64,000 nt of DNA from NCBI RefSeq assembly GCF_028830055.1, contig NZ_CP101655.1, positions 1,078,132 through 1,142,131 on the forward strand, given 5' to 3'. Shown piece by piece: positions 18,183-25,104 of this stretch; the first letter of the stretch is position 1, and every line of letters starts with the position of its first letter. This DNA is from Pseudomonas serboccidentalis. Its GTDB lineage: Bacteria > Pseudomonadota > Gammaproteobacteria > Pseudomonadales > Pseudomonadaceae. The notes beneath the pieces were generated by a model. It did no database searches. It saw nothing but the letters and a program-made list of their open reading frames with translations, and was not told the DNA's origin. A program made the position numbers and the translations under genes.

Positions 18183-19049
18183 TCAATGCGCGCCGAGGTC
18201 GCGGATCGTTTGTTTGAGGGTTTCGAAATCGTAGTCCGACAGGCCCACGTAATCGAGAATCAGCGCCCCGATGCTGTTCCACTCATGGTCTTCGGTCTGA
18301 TTGCCCAAGACCCGATAAGACGCACAGATGTGTTCGGACATCTTGAGAATCGCCAGCAGATTCTTCATCTGGCTGTTACGCGAGGACTCGTCGCTGAAAA
18401 TCGCCAGCGCGTTGTGGTGATTGGCGATGGCGGCGCTGACGTGTTCCGGCAGGCGCCACGACTTGGCGGTGTAGTAACCGACCACCGAGTGGTTGGTGTT
18501 GAACTCGGCGTTCTCGGTGTCCACCACCCGGCACTCGGCGCTGGCATTGGCGTAAGCCGTTTCCAGCACCGACATGTAGTTGGGGAACCGTTGCAGCATC
18601 AACGGCACGCCACAATCGTGGAACAGGCCCAGTGCATAAGCTTCGTCGCCAGCCTGGGTGCCGATGCGCTTGGCCAGGGTCAGACAGGTCATCGCCACGT
18701 CCTGGGCGGTGTCCCAGAAACGGTTGAGGGTGACGATGGTGTCGTCGTTCATCTCGCCCTTGATCGACTGCGCATTGATCAGGTTGATGATCGAACGGCT
18801 GCCCAACAGATTCACCGCACGCTGGATCGAAGTGATCTTGTTGCTCAGGCCGTAATAAGGCGAATTGACGATTTTCAGCAGAGAACCGGACAGGCCGGGA
18901 TCCTGGGAGATCAGCTTGGCGATCACCTCCAGGTCCGGGTCGGGCATGTACTGCTCCATTTGCAGATCCACCATGATCTGCGGCTGCGCGGGCACGCTGA
19001 TGCCCTGCAGGGATTGTTGAATCTGTTCGGTGGTCAGCTCTTGGGACAT
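18183..19049 (-). CDS. HDOD domain protein
   Basis: 288 residues forming one HDOD domain: the opening VDLQMEQYMPDPDLEVIAKLISQDPGLSGSLLK segment, SPYYGLSNKITSIQRAVNLLGSRSI and AYALGLFHDCGVPLML. HDOD domains resemble HD phosphohydrolases but lack the full metal site and act in signalling, often with c-di-GMP or chemosensory systems. No output or GGDEF/EAL domain is attached. It is the upstream gene of an operon with mutM. Confidence 0.92.
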   Translation of the reverse strand: MSQELTTEQIQQSLQGISVPAQPQIMVDLQMEQYMPDPDLEVIAKLISQDPGLSGSLLKIVNSPYYGLSNKITSIQRAVNLLGSRSIINLINAQSIKGEMNDDTIVTLNRFWDTAQDVAMTCLTLAKRIGTQAGDEAYALGLFHDCGVPLMLQRFPNYMSVLETAYANASAECRVVDTENAEFNTNHSVVGYYTAKSWRLPEHVSAAIANHHNALAIFSDESSRNSQMKNLLAILKMSEHICASYRVLGNQTEDHEWNSIGALILDYVGLSDYDFETLKQTIRDLGAH

Positions 19050-19223
19050 AAGTACACACTCTGGGACAGGCGGCGATTCTAACCTCTAAAAACCGCACGA
19101 CGACACACCAGTGGGCAATTGTCAGGAACTTTCATTCACGCCCTGGCTTCGGATTTTGTAATGCCGATCGGACAATCGAGCACCGGCTCGGCGGCAAATT
19201 CCCACAGACTCAGGAGCTTATCG

Positions 19224-19763
19224 ATGGCCACTCCCCTCAACGGCAAACGCGTCGCCATTTTGGTAACAGACGGTTTCGAACAGGTCGAATTGACCGGTCC
19301 CAAGCAAGCACTGGAGCAGGCCGGCGCCCAGGTCGACATTCTTTCCGCCGAGGCCGGTAAGGTCAAAGGCTGGAACCACGACAAACCGGCGGACGACTTC
19401 AAGGTCGACCAGACCTTTCAAGGCGCCAGCAGCGAGCAGTACGACGCGATCGTCCTGCCGGGCGGCGTGCAGAACTCCGACACCATCCGCATCGACCAGG
19501 ACGCCCAGCATCTGGTCAAGACCGGCGCCTCTGCCGGCAAACCGATTGCGGTGATCTGCCACGGCGGCTGGTTGCTGATTTCCGCCGGGCTGGTCAACGG
19601 CAAGACCATCACCAGTTACAAGACGCTCAAGGATGACCTGGTGAATGCCGGGGCCAACTGGGTCGATAAAGAAGTGGTCAAGGACGGTATCCTGATCAGC
19701 AGCCGTCAGCCGGATGATATACCGGCATTCAACAAGGAGTTGATCGACGCGCTGTCTGCGTAG
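19224..19763 (+). CDS. pfpI: PfpI/DJ-1 family protein
   Basis: 179 residues of the DJ-1/PfpI class I glutamine amidotransferase-like fold. The nucleophile elbow is AVICHGG with Cys112-His113, and the acidic residue is likely in DGFEQVELTGP. Family members act as deglycases, glyoxalases or stress-protective proteins rather than true proteases; the exact activity here is not clear. The ATG at 19224 has CAGGAG 7 bases upstream; the longer frame from 19119 is not preferred. Confidence 0.92.
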   Translation: MATPLNGKRVAILVTDGFEQVELTGPKQALEQAGAQVDILSAEAGKVKGWNHDKPADDFKVDQTFQGASSEQYDAIVLPGGVQNSDTIRIDQDAQHLVKTGASAGKPIAVICHGGWLLISAGLVNGKTITSYKTLKDDLVNAGANWVDKEVVKDGILISSRQPDDIPAFNKELIDALSA

Positions 19764-19777
19764 TTCTCAGGACTGCC

Positions 19778-19853
19778 TTCGCGAGCAAGCTCGCTCCCAC
19801 ACTGGTCTGTGCCGGTCACAAATCCCCTGTGGGAGCGAGCTTGCACGCGAAGA
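19778..19853. repeat. REP pair (TGTGGGAGCGAGCTTGCTCGCGAAG family)
   Basis: 25-base inverted arms (19778-19802 and 19829-19853) with one mismatch. This is the third REP family in the window, positioned between pfpI and rlmI. Confidence 0.88.
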
Positions 19854-19935
19854 GGCCATCTGCGTTTCATCGCACTCCAATCCCGGCACCAGCCCCAACA
19901 CGGTATACTCCCGCTCTTTTTTCCGGAGCGACGTC

Positions 19936-21132
19936 ATGTCCCTGCCTAGCCTGCGCCTCAAAGCCAATGCCGACCGTCGCCTGCGCAACGGCCACTTGTG
20001 GGTCTACAGCAACGAAATCGATGTGGCCGCCACGCCACTGCACGGCTTCAAGGCCGGCGATCAGGCGATCCTCGAAGCTGCTGGCGGCAAGCCGCTGGGC
20101 ATCGTCGCCATGAGCCCGAACAACCTGATCTGCGCTCGCCTGCTGTCACGCGACATCAAACTGCCGCTGGACAAATCGCTGCTGGTGCATCGCCTGAACG
20201 TCGCCCTGTCGCTGCGCGAACGCCTGTTCGACAAGCCGTTCTACCGCCTGGTCTACGGCGACTCCGACCTGCTGCCGGGTCTGGTGGTCGACCGTTTCGG
20301 CGACATCCTCGTGGTCCAGATCGCCTCGGCGACCATGGAAGCGCATAAAGATGACGTGATCGCCGCTCTGACCCAAGTGCTCAAGCCAAGCGGCATTCTG
20401 TTCAAGAACGATTCCGCTGCCCGTGATGCCGAAGGCCTCAACCGCTACGTCGAAACCGTGTTCGGCCTGGTGCCGGAGTGGGTCGCCCTGGAAGAAAACG
20501 GCGTGAAGTTCGAAGCGCCAGTGATCGAAGGCCAGAAAACCGGCTGGTTCTACGACCACCGCATGAACCGCGCCCGCCTGGCTCCGTACGCCAAAGGCAA
20601 ACGCGTCCTTGACCTCTATAGCTACATCGGTGGCTGGGGCGTGCAGGCGGCGGCGTTCGGCGCCAGTGAAGTGTTCTGCGTCGACGCGTCGGGCTTCGCC
20701 CTCGACGGCGTTGAGCGCAACGCTGCGCTGAACGGCTTCGCCGACAAGATGACCTGCATCGAAGGCGACGTGTTCGAAGCCCTGAAAGAGCTCAAGGCCA
20801 GCGAAGAACGTTTCGACGTGATCGTCGCCGACCCACCGGCGTTCATCAAGCGCAAGAAAGACATGAAAAACGGTGAAGGCGCCTACCGTCGTCTGAACGA
20901 GCAAGCCATGCGCCTGCTCACCAAGGACGGCATCCTGGTCAGTGCTTCGTGCTCGATGCACCTGCCGGAAGACGATCTGCAGAACATCCTGCTGACCAGC
21001 GCCCGCCACCTGGACCGCAACATCCAGATGCTCGAGCGCGGCGGTCAGGGCCCGGACCACCCGGTCCACCCGGCCATCGCCGAAACCCGCTACATCAAGA
21101 GCATCACCTGCCGCCTGCTGCCTAACAGCTGA
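19936..21132 (+). CDS. rlmI: 23S rRNA (cytosine1962-C5)-methyltransferase
   Basis: 398 residues. An N-terminal PUA domain (LRLKANADRRLRNGHLWVYSNEI, then GIVAMSPNNLICARLLS) precedes a central RlmI-specific region and a Rossmann methyltransferase (KRVLDLYSYIGGWGVQAAAFGASEV). The catalytic block is VADPPAFIKRKKD followed by SASCSMHL (Cys). It methylates C1962 of 23S rRNA. It stands alone, followed by a hairpin terminator, and forms the left border of the accessory island. Confidence 0.94.
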   Translation: MSLPSLRLKANADRRLRNGHLWVYSNEIDVAATPLHGFKAGDQAILEAAGGKPLGIVAMSPNNLICARLLSRDIKLPLDKSLLVHRLNVALSLRERLFDKPFYRLVYGDSDLLPGLVVDRFGDILVVQIASATMEAHKDDVIAALTQVLKPSGILFKNDSAARDAEGLNRYVETVFGLVPEWVALEENGVKFEAPVIEGQKTGWFYDHRMNRARLAPYAKGKRVLDLYSYIGGWGVQAAAFGASEVFCVDASGFALDGVERNAALNGFADKMTCIEGDVFEALKELKASEERFDVIVADPPAFIKRKKDMKNGEGAYRRLNEQAMRLLTKDGILVSASCSMHLPEDDLQNILLTSARHLDRNIQMLERGGQGPDHPVHPAIAETRYIKSITCRLLPNS

Positions 21133-21145
21133 TTGGCAAACAAAA

Positions 21146-21167
21146 CGGGGAGCCCAAGGGCTCCCCG
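21146..21167 (+). terminator. rlmI terminator
   Basis: Perfect 10-bp stem CGGGGAGCCC / GGGCTCCCCG with a 2-base loop, 14 bases after the rlmI stop. The T-tract is weak (CTTGCT). Confidence 0.7.
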
Positions 21168-21222
21168 CTTGCTGTCTGGCGATGCAACGTCGCCGAATAT
21201 CTGCTCTCTCTATGCCGTCCTA

Positions 21223-21286
21223 CCTATAACTTCCCAAACAAGTGAAGGAAATTTCCCTGCGCACTTGATTTACCACCCTATAACTT
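21223..21286. repeat. Two direct copies of CCTATAACTT upstream of the island
   Basis: CCTATAACTT occurs at 21223-21232 and 21277-21286, 54 bases apart (about five helical turns), in the AT-rich region upstream of the putative promoter. The spacing puts both copies on the same DNA face, as for an activator or repressor that loops or forms multimers. No regulator gene lies in the island. Confidence 0.45.
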
Positions 21287-21352
21287 ACAAATATTCTTTA
21301 GTCGTGCGACCACTCCGACAAAATTACTGGAATTTTCCTACTTAATAATCAC

Positions 21353-21380
21353 TTGCCAATAACTCATTACAAACTATGAT
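21353..21380 (+). promoter_or_regulatory. Sigma70-like promoter of the peptide / SagB / AurF operon
   Basis: TTGCCA (21353-21358) and TATGAT (21375-21380) are 16 bases apart, 53 bases upstream of the small peptide ATG. The surrounding DNA is AT-rich (24 of 60 bases are G or C in 21361-21420 by hand count). A CCAC-gag-GTGG dyad lies just downstream, in the presumed leader or operator. Confidence 0.6.
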
Positions 21381-21433
21381 TAAGTTGTCACCACGAGGTG
21401 GCACTCACTATCACTGAACATGGAGTTCACACT

Positions 21434-21505
21434 ATGAAAGCAATTACTCTGGAAGCTAACAAAATCGCAAACCTGGCTTTTCTGGTTGCCCCTAAAACCC
21501 GCTAA
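21434..21505 (+). CDS. 23-residue peptide, putative RiPP-type precursor
   Basis: A tiny frame, ATG to TAA, of 23 codons. It starts MKAITLEANK and ends LVAPKTR. GGAG (21422-21425) sits 8 bases before the ATG, a good ribosome binding site, and a promoter-like pair lies upstream. It stands directly before a SagB-type dehydrogenase gene and an AurF-type oxygenase gene, with a strong hairpin between. That layout (short precursor, attenuator, modifying enzymes, exporter) is that of a ribosomally made, modified peptide, in the way PqqA precedes the PQQ enzymes. It has no Cys, Ser or Tyr; the candidate residues for modification are Thr, Asn, Lys, Pro and Arg near the C-terminus. It does not match PqqA, mycofactocin MftA or any precursor I know. 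It is too short for ordinary gene callers. Real translation is unproven. Confidence 0.7.
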   Translation: MKAITLEANKIANLAFLVAPKTR

Positions 21506-21512
21506 GTAAGGT

Positions 21513-21544
21513 GGACGCTGGGGAGTGCCGGCACCCCAGCGTCC
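21513..21544 (+). terminator. Hairpin attenuator between peptide and sagB-like gene
   Basis: A perfect 11-bp stem GGACGCTGGGG / CCCCAGCGTCC with a 10-base loop lies 7 bases after the peptide stop, followed by TTTCGACTTT. The T-tract is short, so partial termination is likely. That would give more peptide mRNA than enzyme mRNA. Confidence 0.7.
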
Positions 21545-21574
21545 TTTCGACTTTGTCCAGAGCGAAGAGCTAAC

Positions 21575-22648
21575 ATGCACATCAATCCTTATTTATTCAT
21601 ACTGCCGCGCACGCCCGGACTTATTGTCTGGAACTACAAAGAACACATTCAATATGAGCTCGATATCGACTACTCATCGAGACTCGCCAAACTTATTCAC
21701 GACCCGAACCAGTTTGACAGCCGGAACACCATAGACATACAACTATTAAACACCAACATACTGACCATTACTAAAATAGACAGTCCCGAATGGGGCTGGG
21801 ATGAACTATCGAAGATTTATCATATCGGCACACAGAACATTCCCTGTGAACAAGTGCCGCAGAATATCCATGAGTGGTCCCGACAATACCTGGATCACTG
21901 CAACGAAGTACTGGCCGCAGAAGCGCCTGACACGGAGCGCCCGGCTCAGAGCGTCGAACGGCGCATCATGCTGCCTGCCCCCATCACATTGACCGAAAGC
22001 AGCCTGGGCAATGCACTGCTGCAGCGAAAGACCTGCCGCTCCTTTACCGGTGAAGCCATCACCCTCGAAACCGTTGCCACGTTGCTGTACCTCTCGCTCG
22101 GTTATCTCGACGAACGGGAAAATGATCGCGATGCGAGCATCGTCCCAGGCCTCGGCGCCCGGCGTAGCAGCCCCTCGGGTGGCGGGTTGAACGCCTGCGA
22201 AGGTTTTGTTCTGGCGCAGAACGTCAGCGGCCTGGAACCCGGCATTTACGCCTATCACCCGGCCGAGCATGCCTTGACGCCGGTCGGCCCTCTGCCCGAG
22301 CCGGCGCTGGGTCATCTGCTGGCCGGGCAACACTTCATCAACAACTTGCCGTTGGGGCTGTTCATCACAGCGCGCTTCGACAAGCTCTGGTGGAAGTACC
22401 AACACTCGCGGGCCTACCGCATGGCCTTCGTCGAAGCCGGCCACCTTTCACAGTCATTCCAGCTGGTGGCCACGGCCCTGGGCCTCAACACCTGGCTGAC
22501 AGGGGCATTCGGTGATCATCAGGTCGAAACCCTGCTGGGTATCGAAGGCAGCGCCGAACAACCGCTGTTCTTTGTCGGCTGTGGCGCGAGCGAAGGCCAG
22601 GCGATGTGTCAGGAAATGCAGGATCTGCTCCGGGAGACGCAAGCATGA
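21575..22648 (+). CDS. SagB/McbC-type flavin dehydrogenase (nitroreductase fold)
   Basis: 357 residues. An N-terminal ~130 residues (LILPRTP..VWNYKEHIQYELD style) match the extra domain of SagB-type proteins, and the FMN nitroreductase fold follows. Marks of the SagB group are RKTCRSF (151-157), RRSSPSGGGLNACEGFV (196-212), GIYAYHPAEHAL (223-234) and the FVEAGHLSQSFQL helix (285-297). Characterised members oxidise azolines in thiazole/oxazole peptides with FMN. No YcaO cyclase is encoded nearby, so the substrate must differ, perhaps the peptide just upstream. The first ~280 bases are AT-rich (21 of 60 G+C in 21721-21780) whereas the rest of the gene is typical of the genome. It overlaps the next gene by 4 bases (ATGA). 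Confidence 0.82.
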   Translation: MHINPYLFILPRTPGLIVWNYKEHIQYELDIDYSSRLAKLIHDPNQFDSRNTIDIQLLNTNILTITKIDSPEWGWDELSKIYHIGTQNIPCEQVPQNIHEWSRQYLDHCNEVLAAEAPDTERPAQSVERRIMLPAPITLTESSLGNALLQRKTCRSFTGEAITLETVATLLYLSLGYLDERENDRDASIVPGLGARRSSPSGGGLNACEGFVLAQNVSGLEPGIYAYHPAEHALTPVGPLPEPALGHLLAGQHFINNLPLGLFITARFDKLWWKYQHSRAYRMAFVEAGHLSQSFQLVATALGLNTWLTGAFGDHQVETLLGIEGSAEQPLFFVGCGASEGQAMCQEMQDLLRETQA

Positions 22649-23622
22649 CGGCACCACTGGCAGATCCATCTCCGGCACCCGTTTCCTGGGCGCACCGATT
22701 TACCCTCGGCGACTGGAACAGCCACGCCTCGGTACGCGCCAGCCACCACGACTACCTGTTGCCACCCGACGTGCAGCAACAGCTGCAAACCCGTTTCTGG
22801 TTCCCGCCGGCCTTTCTGCCGTACTTGGCGCACCCTGCCATCCAGGCCGCAGGTGCAACTGTCATGCACCGCCTGACCGCTAATCATCTGGTGCATTTTC
22901 TCGACTACACCACCCTGCTCGAACACCGCATCGTCAACCGGGCGGTGGAAACCATCGTCCACGGCGAATTGCCTGTCTACGTCCCGCCACGGATGAAAAC
23001 TGCAGCGCTGCAGCTCTATACGGATGAGGGCTACCACGCACTGTTTTCTGATCGACTCGCCAGCCAGATCGCTGACTTGCACGGTTTCAGCGCACGTCCG
23101 GTGATGCCTTTGCGAATCACCCGAATGAACGCCCTGATTGCCCGCACTGCCGAAAACAACCGCCCGCTGGCATGGTTTCTGCTCGGCTTCGTCTCGGAAA
23201 CCATCATCGCCCGGGAGCTGCTGGAGGTCTGCCGCGAAACGCTGGTCACCAGCGTGAACGACATGCTGCGCGATCACCTGAGTGATGAGGCCCGCCACAG
23301 TCGCTACTTTTGCGAGGTGTTCCATTATCTGTGGCTGACCCTGAACAGCCGCCAGCGCACCTTCACCGCCCGAACCCTGGTGGATGTCATCGGGATTTTC
23401 TTCGAAGTCGATGAACGCTGGCTGCGGCAGAGCCTGCGGGACGCCGGCATTGCCGACGTCGACGTGGCGCAGATCGTCGGCGGTCTGGCGACCGCGCAGG
23501 CCAACCGGCAACGAGCACGATCAGGTGCCGGCGCCACGCTGCAGGCACTGGAGAAGGCAGGTTTCTTTGCGCTGCCACATAACCGCAAACTTTTTGCCAA
23601 GGCAGGACTGATCGATGAATAA
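22645..23622 (+). CDS. AurF-type diiron oxygenase
   Basis: 325 residues. All seven iron ligands of p-aminobenzoate N-oxygenase AurF can be placed with matching spacing: Glu93 (LLEHR), Glu128 and His131 (TDEGYH), Glu185 (VSETII), and His211, Glu215 and His218 (HLSDEARH). AurF-like enzymes use a peroxo-diiron centre to oxidise amines to hydroxylamines or nitro groups, or to hydroxylate C-H bonds. The true start is the ATG at 22645, inside the sagB stop; an upstream ATG at 22606 would overlap more. It overlaps the MFS gene by 8 bases. In this operon it may act on the 23-residue peptide or on a piece of it; that is inference. Confidence 0.85.
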   Translation: MTAPLADPSPAPVSWAHRFTLGDWNSHASVRASHHDYLLPPDVQQQLQTRFWFPPAFLPYLAHPAIQAAGATVMHRLTANHLVHFLDYTTLLEHRIVNRAVETIVHGELPVYVPPRMKTAALQLYTDEGYHALFSDRLASQIADLHGFSARPVMPLRITRMNALIARTAENNRPLAWFLLGFVSETIIARELLEVCRETLVTSVNDMLRDHLSDEARHSRYFCEVFHYLWLTLNSRQRTFTARTLVDVIGIFFEVDERWLRQSLRDAGIADVDVAQIVGGLATAQANRQRARSGAGATLQALEKAGFFALPHNRKLFAKAGLIDE

Positions 23623-24847
23623 CCGAGCGCACACAGGCAATGCCCGACAACGCCGCGGCGCCGTCAGTCTGCTGCTGGCCATGGTCCTGCTTGGGGTGTT
23701 CCCGCTGGACGTGCTGCTGCCCTCGTTCCCTGCATTGGCCGAACACTTTCGCAGCACCCCGTCGGACATTGCGCTGTCGATCAGCCTGTTCGCCGTGGGG
23801 ATTGCGTTTGCACAGCTGTTGATCGGGCCACTCTCCGATGTGATCGGGCGCAAAGGCCTGCTGCTCGCAGGCATGGGGGTGTCGATGCTGGGAGCACTCG
23901 GCTGCACCATGACCCGCGACTACACCCTGTTCCTGGCCTTCAGGTTGTTGCAGGCACTGGGTTGCGGCTGCTTCGTGCTGTCTCAGGCGCTGGTCCAGGA
24001 CCTGTTCGACGGCGAGGAGCGCGATCGCTTGCGCATCCTGATGGTGACCGCGACGGGGATCTTCATTTCAGTGTCGCCGCTGGCCGGCACCTTTCTGCAG
24101 GCCACTCTCGGCTGGCGTGGCAGTTTCTGGGTGTTCACCGCACTGGCAGCGGCGGTGCTGATCAAGGCCTGGTTTTTTCTGGATGACAGTCATCGCGTCG
24201 TCCGCAACACGCCCCTGAACTTCCTCAATGCGTATCGCCGGGTGCTGGGCGATTTCGAGTTCGTCGGTTACTGGCTCATTTCCGCGTTTGCGTTTGCCTG
24301 CCACTTCTCCTTCATCGTCATCTCACCGCTGATTTTCATGGATCAACTGCAGCTGTCGGCCTATGAGTTCTCGCTGATTCTGCTGGTCTATGGTGCGGCC
24401 TATATCGTTGGCGGTATTGCCGCTGCGCTGTTGAGCCGACGTATCAGCTCCGTGCAACAGATCGTCGCGGGGTTGAGCCTGATCCTGCTGGCGGGGCTGG
24501 TGATGCTGTTCATGACACAGCACTTCGCGCTCTCGCCAGCCACGGTGCTGATTCCGATGCTGATCTGTACCGCCGGCACCACTATTGCGCGGCCGGCCGC
24601 CACCTCTCGAGCCATGGGCCTGTTCCCGGAAAACGCCGGTACTTGCGCCTCGGCCGGCAGCACGATCATTTTCATCTGCGGCGGATTGATCAGCGCGCTG
24701 ATCAGCCTGAGCCCGAGCAACCTGCAAGCGACCCTCGGGTACTGCTTTGTCCTGCTCAGTTGCATCGCACTGGCCTTGAACAAGCGAATCAGCCAGCGCG
24801 CCAGAGTCCTCGAAAGCAGCGCCAACGCCACCACGACCGGCGATTGA
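23615..24847 (+). CDS. MFS drug-resistance type exporter (Bcr/CflA-like)
   Basis: 410 residues with about 12 membrane helices. MFS motif A appears as GPLSDVIGRKGLLLAG (71-86) and the DVLLPSFPALAEHF segment after TM1 is typical of the Bcr/CflA 12-TM drug:H+ antiporter group. It overlaps the oxygenase gene by 8 bases, so it is the last gene of the island operon and the probable exporter of its product, or self-resistance. A short Ser/Ala/Thr-rich tail ends the protein. Confidence 0.87.
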   Translation: MNNRAHTGNARQRRGAVSLLLAMVLLGVFPLDVLLPSFPALAEHFRSTPSDIALSISLFAVGIAFAQLLIGPLSDVIGRKGLLLAGMGVSMLGALGCTMTRDYTLFLAFRLLQALGCGCFVLSQALVQDLFDGEERDRLRILMVTATGIFISVSPLAGTFLQATLGWRGSFWVFTALAAAVLIKAWFFLDDSHRVVRNTPLNFLNAYRRVLGDFEFVGYWLISAFAFACHFSFIVISPLIFMDQLQLSAYEFSLILLVYGAAYIVGGIAAALLSRRISSVQQIVAGLSLILLAGLVMLFMTQHFALSPATVLIPMLICTAGTTIARPAATSRAMGLFPENAGTCASAGSTIIFICGGLISALISLSPSNLQATLGYCFVLLSCIALALNKRISQRARVLESSANATTTGD

Positions 24848-25104
24848 GCCTGCCGGTCGTCATGCCACACGCACCGTCGGCACTGGAACAATGCTTTGCG
24901 CCATTCCCTCCAGACGCCAGCGGTGTAGAATCGGCTGATTCATCGCCATTCATCCCCCGGCGGGTTTATGAGCTCAGGCTGAGGCAAGCGGCGATCCCGC
25001 AAAGTCATCGGCCACTTCCGGACACACGGCCATTTCTGAGTGTTCCAGACGTCAATAGAAGCTCACTTCCCTTTTGATACCTGATTAGCCGCCCGGAGTG
25101 CTCC
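24848..25104. other. Region upstream of ilvD
   Basis: 257 bases without a gene between the island exporter and ilvD. It marks the right border of the accessory island. A TAGAAT at 24926-24931 could be a -10 element but has no good -35. No integrase, IS end or direct repeat was seen. Confidence 0.5.

Noticed and set aside
21133..21345. 70-codon frame right after rlmI
   Set aside because: It starts in frame across the rlmI terminator hairpin and covers the AT-rich upstream region; no ribosome site and no conserved pattern. The region is better read as regulatory DNA.
21434..21505. Peptide as PqqA
   Set aside because: PqqA has a Glu-x-x-x-Tyr core and pqqBCDE follow it. This peptide has no Tyr and different enzymes follow.
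21575..22648. Ordinary nitroreductase
   Set aside because: The N-terminal extra domain and the SPSGGGL..E and EAGHLSQ motifs are specific to the SagB/McbC group.
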